Below are positions 41,490-48,532 of a stretch of 64,000 bases of DNA, one piece after another (position 1 is the first letter of the stretch; every line of letters starts with the position of its first letter). The position numbers and the translations under genes are program-made. The notes under the pieces were generated by a model, which was not told the DNA's origin, made no database searches, and saw only the letters and a program-made list of their open reading frames with translations. The stretch comes from Lysobacter sp. Root494 (GTDB lineage: Bacteria; Pseudomonadota; Gammaproteobacteria; Xanthomonadales; Xanthomonadaceae): contig NZ_LMFH01000006.1 of assembly GCF_001427225.1 (NCBI RefSeq), positions 124,001-188,000 of the forward strand. The letters run 5' to 3'.

Positions 41490-44117
41490 ATGAACGTGCC
41501 AATTGAAGACTGCCTGTCGGCAACGGCGGTGGCGGCCCAGCTGCAGCGGGTGCTCGGTAGCGCTGCCTTCGTCAATGCGCCGATCCTGAGCCGCTTCCTG
41601 CGTTATGTCGTCGAACGTTCACTGGCACGCGACGGCTGCGCATTGAAGGAATACACGCTCGGGGTCGAGGTATTCGGCCGCGGCCCCGATTTCGATCCGC
41701 GCATCGACACCATCGTGCGCACGCACGCCCGCCGCCTGCGGGCGCGGCTCGAGGACTACTACCGCGACGCCGGTCGCGGCGATCCGATCCTGATCGAAGT
41801 GCCCAAGGGGCATTACGTACCCCTGGTGCGCGTTCTCGTCGAACCTGACGAAAGCCGTGCGACGGCGACGCAATCTCCCGCGGCTCCGGCGATCCGCACC
41901 CAACGGCGAATACAGTTGCCCGCGCCGCGCGCGGCATTGGTGGGCCGCAGCTCGGAACTCGAAGAGTTGCGCTCGCTGCTGCAACACGATCCGGTGCGTC
42001 TGCTCACCATCACCGGCGCCGGCGGCAGCGGCAAGACACGGTTGGCCTTGCAGGCGGCGTGGGACAGTAGCGGCGCATTCGATCGTGGGGCGATATTCGT
42101 ATCGCTTGCCGCCGTGGACGATGCGACGGGAATGGCCACCGTGATCGCGTGCGCGCTTGGCGTCAGCCAGGGAGGCGGGCGCGACCTCGAAGTCGCGATC
42201 GCCGATCACCTGCGCCGCGAAGTGACGCAGCCCACCCTCCTGTTGCTGGACAACTGCGAGCGGATAGCGAGCGCGGCTTCGCTGATCGGCGAATGGCTCG
42301 ATGCATGCCCGCAGTTGAAGGTGCTTGCGACCAGCCGCGCGGCGTTGCGCATCTACGGCGAGCACGAATATCCATTGGCCCCGTTGCCGGTGCCCTGCTG
42401 CGAACCACTACCACCGCTTGAAGAGCTGGCCGGGAACCCGGCCGTCGCGTTGTTCCTGCAACGCGCCGCCGCTTCCGCGCGCAACAGCGAGCTGACGGCT
42501 GAAAACGCGCAGGCCATCGCCGAGTTGTGCCGTCGTCTCGACGGCCTGCCTCTGTCGATCGAACTCGTATCCGCGCAGGCCGGAAATCTCACTCCCGCCG
42601 CAATGCTTGCGCGCTTCAGTGGTCACCTGGATTTGCCCGCGCACATCGCGCGCGACGTCCCCGAGCGCCAGCGCACGCTCCGGCGCACGATGGACTGGAG
42701 CTACGAACTGCTGGACGAATCCGAGCGCGTGTTGTTCCGCAGGCTGGCGGTATTCGTCAACGGCTTCACCGCGGAGGCCGTGGAGGCGGTCGGCAACACC
42801 TCGGGCGATCTTGAAGCCGACGCCGATGCCGCCTTGCAGGGCCTCGTCGCGAAGAACTTCATCGTTCCGCTGCGCAGCGAGGACGAACCGCGCTACACCA
42901 TGCTCGAGTCCATCCGCGAATACGGTAAGGAGCGCCTGGCCGCCAGCAGCGAAGAGGCCGATGTGCGCCGCGCGCATGCCGCCTACTGCCTGGTCCTGGC
43001 GGAGGAGGGCAACGGTACGCTCTCGCAGGTCGAACGCGAGAACTGGCTGGCGCGTTGCGATATCGAACACGACAACTTCCTCGCCGCGCTGTCGTGCCTG
43101 TTGCGTCGTGGCGATACTGCGTGGGCGCTTCGCATGGGCGTCGCACTGTTTCCTTATTGGGAGCGCCGCGAGCACATCGTCGAAGCCGATCGGCAGCTGC
43201 GCGCGATCCTCGACAAATGCGGCGCGCATGCGGATCGCTCGTTGCTGGTGAAGCTGCTCAACTGCGCAGGCGCGATCGCGAGCATGCGCGAACAGTTCGA
43301 CGAATGCTGGCGGCTGAACGAAGACGCGCTCGCCATCAGCCGCGAAGCCGGAGATGCGCGCGGCATCGCGGCGAGCCTGAATTCACTCGCTGTCCACCGC
43401 CAGTTCGCGGGTGACCTGGTCGGCGCGCGTTCCTGTTACGAACAGACGCTGGAGGCGTGCCGCGGAATCGGCGAAGGGAAGGAAATCGCGGGTGCGCTCA
43501 GCAACCTCGCCAAAAACGACCTGCTGCTCGGCAATCACGAAACGGCACGCATCCACCTCCAGGAAGCGCTGGAGCTGTTCCGCGCCGAGGGTGATCCGCT
43601 GCTGGTCGCCTGGTGCCTCAACCATCTCGGCGATGTCGCAGCCGCCACCGATGATGCGGATGAGGCCGACCGCCTCTATCGCGAGAGCGAAACGATGTTC
43701 CGAAGCGCCGGCGATGCCTGGGGCATCGCGCGCTGTTCGACGGATCGCGGGCATCTCGCGATGGCGCGAAGTGATCTCGATGAAGCCGGCGCGCGTTTTG
43801 TCGATGCGTTGATGTTGTTCCGGCAACTGCGGCACCGGCGCGGCATCGCCATCCTCCTGGAAGGCTGCGCGCAGCTCGCCGCGCTGCGGGGGCGTGCAGA
43901 AGAGGCGCTGGTGATGGCTGGTGCGGCGAAGCAGCTGCGCGACACCATCTCGATACCCGGCCGTTCGTTGCAGCAGGCGCGCCTGGAAGAAGCGCTTGCG
44001 CCGATACGGCGCGATATCGATCCGCAGATCGCCAAGGGTTATGGCTTGCAGGGCGCTTCGATGCCGCTGGAAACAGCGATCAACTATGCGCTGGCAGCGG
44101 TGCGGCCAGCGCGTTAG
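41490..44117 (+). CDS. STAND ATPase regulator with N-terminal helix-rich domain and TPR-like tail
   Basis: An 875-residue cytoplasmic protein. Residues about 10-115 (LSRFLRYVVERSL, LKEYTLGVEVFGRGPDFDPRIDTIVRTHARRLRARL, LIEVPKGHYVPLV) form a domain seen at the start of many winged-helix or adenylate-cyclase-like regulators. Residues about 148-420 are an NB-ARC/STAND module: P-loop GAGGSGKT (176-183), Walker B LLLLDNC (250-256), LATSR (279-283), LCRRLDGLPLSIEL. Residues about 520-875 are TPR-like helical pairs (NSLAVHRQFAGDLVGARSCYEQTLE, LNHLGDVAAATDDADEADRLYRES). Such proteins act as ligand-triggered switches. Neither the signal nor the target genes can be seen. Confidence 0.85.
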   Translation: MNVPIEDCLSATAVAAQLQRVLGSAAFVNAPILSRFLRYVVERSLARDGCALKEYTLGVEVFGRGPDFDPRIDTIVRTHARRLRARLEDYYRDAGRGDPILIEVPKGHYVPLVRVLVEPDESRATATQSPAAPAIRTQRRIQLPAPRAALVGRSSELEELRSLLQHDPVRLLTITGAGGSGKTRLALQAAWDSSGAFDRGAIFVSLAAVDDATGMATVIACALGVSQGGGRDLEVAIADHLRREVTQPTLLLLDNCERIASAASLIGEWLDACPQLKVLATSRAALRIYGEHEYPLAPLPVPCCEPLPPLEELAGNPAVALFLQRAAASARNSELTAENAQAIAELCRRLDGLPLSIELVSAQAGNLTPAAMLARFSGHLDLPAHIARDVPERQRTLRRTMDWSYELLDESERVLFRRLAVFVNGFTAEAVEAVGNTSGDLEADADAALQGLVAKNFIVPLRSEDEPRYTMLESIREYGKERLAASSEEADVRRAHAAYCLVLAEEGNGTLSQVERENWLARCDIEHDNFLAALSCLLRRGDTAWALRMGVALFPYWERREHIVEADRQLRAILDKCGAHADRSLLVKLLNCAGAIASMREQFDECWRLNEDALAISREAGDARGIAASLNSLAVHRQFAGDLVGARSCYEQTLEACRGIGEGKEIAGALSNLAKNDLLLGNHETARIHLQEALELFRAEGDPLLVAWCLNHLGDVAAATDDADEADRLYRESETMFRSAGDAWGIARCSTDRGHLAMARSDLDEAGARFVDALMLFRQLRHRRGIAILLEGCAQLAALRGRAEEALVMAGAAKQLRDTISIPGRSLQQARLEEALAPIRRDIDPQIAKGYGLQGASMPLETAINYALAAVRPAR

Positions 44118-44126
44118 CACTCCGTA

Positions 44127-44399
44127 TCAGCGGTACTTGTCCGGATCCAGCATGCCCCGCACGGCCGACACGCGATCTGCCGGTACGCCGAGCTTGCGTG
44201 CATGGTCGCGGATCAGGTCCTCGTTCGGCGAGAAGTAGATGCAGTAGATCTTGTCGTCGGTGACATAGCTGTGCATCCACTGGATGTCCGGTCCAAGCTC
44301 GCCAAGCACGGCGAGCGATTTTTCCGAGACGTCGCGCAGTTCGTCCTGCGACAGGCGCCCGGCCCCGGGGATTTCACGTTCGATCACGAATTGCGGCAT
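44127..44399 (-). CDS. DUF4242 family protein
   Basis: A 90-residue protein: MPQFVIEREIPGAGRLSQDELRD, then WMHSYVTDDKIYCIYFSPNEDLIRDHARKLGVPADRVSAVRGMLDP, the full DUF4242 pattern. A family member from Streptomyces is described as nickel-binding, but most are uncharacterised. It ends nine bases from the convergent STAND gene and has GGAGAGGGAC before its ATG. It may form a functional pair with the STAND regulator; this is only a guess from position. Confidence 0.85.
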   Translation of the reverse strand: MPQFVIEREIPGAGRLSQDELRDVSEKSLAVLGELGPDIQWMHSYVTDDKIYCIYFSPNEDLIRDHARKLGVPADRVSAVRGMLDPDKYR

Positions 44400-44623
44400 G
44401 TCCCTCTCCTGCTGGACCGTATGGCCCTGTTGAAGTCGGCCCGACTATAGGCCTGCACTGGGCAGGGCTGGACGTGACATCCCAGGGTTCACCGTGAAGC
44501 CCCGGGAATCCCTTCCGTGTCACCTCGACATCGCGCGAGTTTGTCCGCCGCTGCATGCGGCCGGGCACATGGGTCAGGTGTCCCGGCCAGCATCCCCTGC
44601 TGGCCCGGAACTGGAGAACCGCC

Positions 44624-45181
44624 ATGCGTATCCGTTCACTCGCGATTGCCGCGCTTTCGCTATCCCTGGGATGGCTTCCGATCCAATCCTTCGCCCACGA
44701 TTCCGGGGGCGCCTACGACGAGGAAGAGCTCACGCCGGAAGCGCGGCAGCAATTGGCTGCACTGCGTTCCGCTACGGCCCCGTACCACGACTTCAGCGCC
44801 GCAACGGCGCCGGGTTCGGGCCCGTGGGAAGTCCCGCTGACCTTGTGCATGTCAGCACCCGAAGGCGGCATGGGTTACCACTACGCGAACCTCGCCAATT
44901 TCGGCGTCCACGACCCGGCGCGTCCGCAACTGCTCATCTACGAGCCGCAGAAGAACGGCTCAATGCAGCTGGTGGCGGTCGAGTACATCTTTATCGATGG
45001 CGGCGACCACCCCAACGAGGCGGATACGCCCGAGCCGCCGCCGATGTTCGGCCAGCACTTCCACTACGTCGGCGCGCCCTTCGATCTGTGGGGCCTGCAT
45101 GCCTGGGTGTGGCGCAACAATCCGTCGGGTCTTTTTGCCGACTGGAACCCCAATGTGAGCTGTAAGTACGGGGTTCAGTAG
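44624..45181 (+). CDS. Secreted protein of unknown function
   Basis: A 185-residue protein with a signal peptide (IRSLAIAALSLSLGWLPIQSFA). The mature part has EELTPEARQQLAALRSATAPYHDFSAATA, then a beta-rich region with PQLLIYEPQKNGSMQLVAVEYIF and a histidine/aromatic-rich stretch PPPMFGQHFHYVGAPFDLWGLHAWVWRNNPSGLFADWNPNVSC. The histidines could bind metal. GGAG lies seven bases before the chosen ATG; the longer open frame upstream lacks a signal. I do not recognise a characterised family. The gene stands alone and ends at a strong terminator. Confidence 0.8.
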   Translation: MRIRSLAIAALSLSLGWLPIQSFAHDSGGAYDEEELTPEARQQLAALRSATAPYHDFSAATAPGSGPWEVPLTLCMSAPEGGMGYHYANLANFGVHDPARPQLLIYEPQKNGSMQLVAVEYIFIDGGDHPNEADTPEPPPMFGQHFHYVGAPFDLWGLHAWVWRNNPSGLFADWNPNVSCKYGVQ

Positions 45182-45203
45182 TGCGCATTGACCGCGTCAT
45201 GCG

Positions 45204-45229
45204 AAAACGGCCGGAAATCCGGCCGTTTT
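45204..45229. terminator. Bidirectional terminator
   Basis: Eleven-base perfect stem AAAACGGCCGG / CCGGCCGTTTT with loop AAAT and a CTTT tail, between convergent genes. The stem is identical to that of the terminator after the TonB receptor. Confidence 0.9.
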
Positions 45230-45235
45230 CTTTCG

Positions 45236-45739
45236 TCAGGCCTGCCTCGGCGCGAGCCGTCTCATTCTCAGCACCAGCACGATCGAGTAGGTGAGGTAGT
45301 AGCCGATCAGCGCCGCGGCGAAGCCGAGCGTAAGCGGACTCGCGCCCGTGGCCGCCTGCGACTGCATGAAACCGCCGTGCAGGAACCGCCATGCCAGACG
45401 CGCGATGAGCAGCAATGAGAGTGCACCGCCGATCCACGGGTTCGGCAGATAGCTGCGTTGCCCATCAACCAGGTCGACGCTCGTCAGCGACACGCCGTAA
45501 AAGCCGAGTCCCAGGCCGACGACGAATCCCGCAGTGACCGCCCAAGCCGCGTGCGGAACGAAGATGCCAGCGAGCACTAACGACACCAGCACCAGCGAAA
45601 GCAGCCCGATGCGAACCACGGTTCGCCGCGGTTGCCACGGCTGGCGCCCGAACTGGCGCCGGATGCGCCGGTAGTACATCCAGCCGATTCCGGCAGTGAA
45701 GGCGTAGGGGAGCAGGGCGGGGAGCGCGGTGGCGGCCAT
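45236..45739 (-). CDS. Small multi-pass membrane protein, unknown
   Basis: A 167-residue protein with about four membrane helices (LPALLPYAFTAGIGWMYY, IGLLSLVLVSLVLAGIFV, AWAVTAGFVVGLGLGFYGVSL, GFAAALIGYYLTYSIVLVL) and a basic loop after the first (RRIRRQFGRQPWQPRR). No family is recognised with confidence. Single gene, convergent with the secreted protein gene and sharing its terminator. Confidence 0.75.
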   Translation of the reverse strand: MAATALPALLPYAFTAGIGWMYYRRIRRQFGRQPWQPRRTVVRIGLLSLVLVSLVLAGIFVPHAAWAVTAGFVVGLGLGFYGVSLTSVDLVDGQRSYLPNPWIGGALSLLLIARLAWRFLHGGFMQSQAATGASPLTLGFAAALIGYYLTYSIVLVLRMRRLAPRQA

Positions 45740-45828
45740 GGCCGGGTTCCTGTCGGGTTCGCGGCAGCTTATTCGCTCGGGAGTGCGCGGCTAGGTGCCA
45801 AAGGTCAGATTCGGCAAAACGACACTCG

Positions 45829-45859
45829 AAAAGCAGAACGGCCGGTTGCCCGGCCGTTC
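45829..45859 (-). terminator. Terminator of sodB
   Basis: Ten-base stem GAACGGCCGG / CCGGCCGTTC with a four-base loop, followed on the minus strand by CTGCTTTTC, 29 bases past the sodB stop. Confidence 0.8.
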
Positions 45860-45887
45860 CAATGTCACTTCGATCGCGCGTATGCGA

Positions 45888-46466
45888 TCAGCGCATGTTC
45901 GAAGCGACGAAGTCCCAGTTCACCAGGTTCCAGAACGCTTCGACGTACTTAGGACGCGCATTGCGGTAGTCGATGTAGTAGGCGTGCTCCCAGACGTCGC
46001 AGGTCAGCAGCGCGGTGTCCTCACCCGTCAGCGGAGTGCCGGCATTCGAGGTGCTCACCAGCGCGAGCGAGCCGTCCGGACGCTGCACCAGCCAGCCCCA
46101 GCCCGAACCGAACGTGCCGATCGACAGCTTGGAAAACTCTTCCTTGAACTTGGCGAAGTCACCGAAGGCCTTGTTGATCGCGTCCGCCACCTTGCCGGTC
46201 GGCTCGCCGCCGCCATTAGGCTTCATGCAGTTCCAGTAGAAGGTGTGGTTCCACACCTGCGCGGCATTGTTGAACATGCCGCCCTGCGCCTTGCGGATGA
46301 TCTCTTCCAGCGGCATCGCTTCGAACTCGGTGCCCGCGATCATGTTGTTGAGGTTCGTAACGTACGTCTGGTGGTGCTTGCCGTAGTGGAAGTCGAGCGT
46401 TTCCGCGGAGATGTGCGGCTCGAGTGCGCTGCGATCGTAAGGAAGCGGGGGCAGTTCGATGGCCAT
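45888..46466 (-). CDS. sodB: Superoxide dismutase, iron type
   Basis: A 192-residue cytoplasmic enzyme that turns superoxide into oxygen and peroxide. Metal ligands are His27, His74, Asp157 and His161 ([43 protein letters not shown]), matching E. coli SodB positions shifted by one. Gln70 in NNAAQVWNH is the outer-sphere glutamine of iron-type enzymes. It is divergent from grxD, with a palindrome between them, which suggests coordinate control by iron or oxidative stress. Confidence 0.97.
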   Translation of the reverse strand: MAIELPPLPYDRSALEPHISAETLDFHYGKHHQTYVTNLNNMIAGTEFEAMPLEEIIRKAQGGMFNNAAQVWNHTFYWNCMKPNGGGEPTGKVADAINKAFGDFAKFKEEFSKLSIGTFGSGWGWLVQRPDGSLALVSTSNAGTPLTGEDTALLTCDVWEHAYYIDYRNARPKYVEAFWNLVNWDFVASNMR

Positions 46467-46549
46467 GGCTGGCTCCTTGCTGGCTTGTTGAGTGGCTGGA
46501 AGCGGGGAGGGTGCCGGCGCGCCGTGGGCGGCGGCGGGGTGAAAGCTTT

Positions 46550-46565
46550 TACAATACGCATTGTA
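46550..46565. promoter_or_regulatory. Palindrome / possible dual -10 between sodB and grxD
   Basis: TACAAT-ACGC-ATTGTA is a perfect inverted repeat with 6-base arms. Each arm reads as a near-consensus -10 box (TACAAT) on its own strand, so it could be an overlapping divergent promoter or an operator over one. No good -35 box was seen on either side. Confidence 0.5.
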
Positions 46566-46649
46566 TCCCCACGTTCAGCTGGTCGGTCCTCACGGTCCGG
46601 CGACGCGCCATTCCACGTGCGTCCACGCAGCCCTTGCAGGAGTAGTTCC

Positions 46650-46970
46650 ATGTCTGTCATTGAGCGGATCCAGGCCGAAGTCGAAGGCCATCCGATCGTC
46701 CTTTTCATGAAGGGCACTGCCCAGTTCCCCATGTGCGGTTTCTCCAGTCGTACCGTGCAGGCGCTGAAGGCGGCCGGTGCGAGCCAGCTGCACACGATCA
46801 ACGTGCTGGAAGATCCCGAAGTGCGCGCCAACCTGCCGCGTTATTCGAACTGGCCCACGTTCCCGCAGCTTTTCATCAACGGCGAACTGATCGGCGGTTG
46901 CGACATCACCATGGAGCTGTTCGAGTCGGGCGAACTGGCCCGGATGATCAGCGAAGCCCAGCAGCAGTGA
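46650..46970 (+). CDS. grxD: Monothiol glutaredoxin (Grx4 type)
   Basis: A 106-residue CGFS glutaredoxin that carries 2Fe-2S clusters for iron-sulfur delivery and iron sensing. Active-site Cys29 is in FPMCGFSSR; WPTFPQLFINGELIGGCDI is the glutathione/cluster binding region. AGGAG lies seven bases before the ATG at 46650; the large open frame upstream is a shadow. Its stop overlaps the next start (GTGA), coupling it to the SDR gene. Confidence 0.97.
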   Translation: MSVIERIQAEVEGHPIVLFMKGTAQFPMCGFSSRTVQALKAAGASQLHTINVLEDPEVRANLPRYSNWPTFPQLFINGELIGGCDITMELFESGELARMISEAQQQ

Positions 46971-47725
46971 GCGATGCGGCCGCGCCGGCTTCTGATCCGG
47001 CATTGCCCGATCCGGCATTGAAGGATCGCGTCATCCTGGTGACCGGCGCGCACGGTGGCCTCGGGGCCGCTGCGAGCGTGGCCTGCGCACGCGCGGGCGC
47101 GACGGTGGTCCTGCTGGGTCGCAAGGTGCCGAAGTTGAATCGCATCTATGACGCGGTTGCGGCGGCCGGTCCCGAACCGCTGCTGTATCCGCTGGATCTC
47201 GAAGGCGCTTCCGCCGACGACTACGCGGAGATGGCCGAGCGCATCGGATCCGAACTCGGCCGTCTCGACGGCGTGCTGCATTGCGCCGCCAACTTCGCTG
47301 GGCTGACGCCGTTGTTGCAGACCGATCCCGCGGCGTTCGCACGCGCTATCCACGTCAACCTGACGGCGCGCTGGTGGCTGACCCAGGCGTGCCTGCCGCT
47401 GCTGGCGAAGGCCGGGGATGCGGCGGTCGTCTTCGTCCTCGATGACATCGCGCGGGTCGGCAATGCGTTTTGGGGCGGATACGGCCTGGCGCAGCACGCA
47501 CTCTCCGGACTGGTGGGAATGCTCCAGTCCGAACTCGCGGGTTCGAAAATCCGCATCTCGGGCTTGCAGCCCGGACCGATGCGGACTCCGCTTCGGGCCA
47601 AGGCGTATGTCGAAGAAGGCGACCGCGCCGCGCGCGACCCCGAGGCTTACGCAGAAGCCTGCGTTACGCTGCTGTCCCCGGCGGGCGCCGCCCATCGTGG
47701 CCGGATCTGGACGCCTGCAGCCTGA
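46967..47725 (+). CDS. Short-chain dehydrogenase-like protein (YciK-like), active site altered
   Basis: A 252-residue Rossmann-fold protein. The NAD(P) site TGAHGGLGAA is intact, as are HCAAN and the VNLTARWW helix, and the overall match is to the YciK branch of the SDR family. Of the catalytic residues the Tyr is present (Tyr172 in GGYGLAQHAL), but the Lys expected four residues later is Gln176 and the Ser expected 13 residues earlier is Asp. It may therefore be a non-catalytic or differently working member. The GTG start overlaps the grxD stop, so it belongs to the grxD operon; the MarC-family gene follows two bases after its stop. Confidence 0.88.
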   Translation: MSDAAAPASDPALPDPALKDRVILVTGAHGGLGAAASVACARAGATVVLLGRKVPKLNRIYDAVAAAGPEPLLYPLDLEGASADDYAEMAERIGSELGRLDGVLHCAANFAGLTPLLQTDPAAFARAIHVNLTARWWLTQACLPLLAKAGDAAVVFVLDDIARVGNAFWGGYGLAQHALSGLVGMLQSELAGSKIRISGLQPGPMRTPLRAKAYVEEGDRAARDPEAYAEACVTLLSPAGAAHRGRIWTPAA

Positions 47726-47727
47726 CG

Positions 47728-48327
47728 ATGACGATCGCTTCCGCCGCCCTGTTGTTGTTCCTCATCCTGGATCCGCTGGGAAACATTCCGGTGTTCCTCA
47801 GCCTGTTGCGTGGCCTGCCGCAGCAACGGCAACGCATCGTGCTGGCGCGCGAGATGCTGATCGCGCTGGCCGTGCTGATGATGTTCCTGTGGGGCGGCAA
47901 GTACGCGCTTGAACTGATGCATCTGCGCCAGGAATCGGTTTCGATCGCGGGCGGTATCGTCCTGTTCCTGATCGGTATCCGGATGATCTTCCCGCCGCCG
48001 GAAGGGCTGATGGGCGAACTGCCCGACGGCGAGCCTTTCATCGTCCCCATGGCTATCCCCCTGGTGGCCGGACCCTCGGGCATGGCGGCGGTCATGCTGA
48101 TGGGCAGCAACGACCCCGAACGCCTGGCCGACTGGAGCCTCGCCCTCATGCTGGCGTGGGGCGCGACCGCGGCGATCCTCTTCAGCGCGACCTATCTTTA
48201 CAAGTGGCTCGGAACCCGTGTGCTGACCGCGGTCGAGCGCCTGATGGGCATGCTGCTGGTGGCCATCTCCGTGCAGATGTTCCTGGATGGCCTCGGGACG
48301 TACCTGCAGATCGCTCCCGGCGCCTGA
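47728..48327 (+). CDS. MarC family (UPF0056) membrane protein
   Basis: A 199-residue inner-membrane protein with about six helices. Typical features: LFLILDPLGNIPVFLSLL, GGKYALELMHLRQESVSIAGGIVLFLIGIRMIF and FIVPMAIPLVAGPSGMAAVMLM. The family was once linked to antibiotic resistance, a link not supported later; the transported substrate is unknown. It closes the grxD-SDR-marC operon. A 7-base hairpin without T tract follows. Confidence 0.92.
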   Translation: MTIASAALLLFLILDPLGNIPVFLSLLRGLPQQRQRIVLAREMLIALAVLMMFLWGGKYALELMHLRQESVSIAGGIVLFLIGIRMIFPPPEGLMGELPDGEPFIVPMAIPLVAGPSGMAAVMLMGSNDPERLADWSLALMLAWGATAAILFSATYLYKWLGTRVLTAVERLMGMLLVAISVQMFLDGLGTYLQIAPGA

Positions 48328-48375
48328 CTCTTTCAGCATCAGCCGGCCGCGAGAAGGGTGCCGGCTGTCACGGGT

Positions 48376-48439
48376 TTGACATCCATCCGCCATAGGATGG
48401 GTTAAACTGGCGTTAACCCGGCCGGGGGCACGGCCGGGT
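48376..48439 (+). promoter_or_regulatory. Structured leader / regulatory region upstream of TonB receptor
   Basis: TTGACA at 48376 is followed by three consecutive inverted repeats: CCATCC..GGATGG (48383-48400), GGGTTAA..TTAACCC (48399-48419) and ACCCGGCCG..CGGCCGGGT (48416-48439). The second shares bases with both others, so the last two stems cannot form together. No -10 with good spacing is evident, so the function (operator, attenuator or RNA switch) is open. Confidence 0.5.
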
Positions 48440-48532
48440 CAGGGGCACCCAAATAAGCATTCGATATGAGGCCGGCTGGATGCAGGCCCGTCGTGCTTGT
48501 CACCGTTTCTTCATCTCGAGGCATCCCATCAA

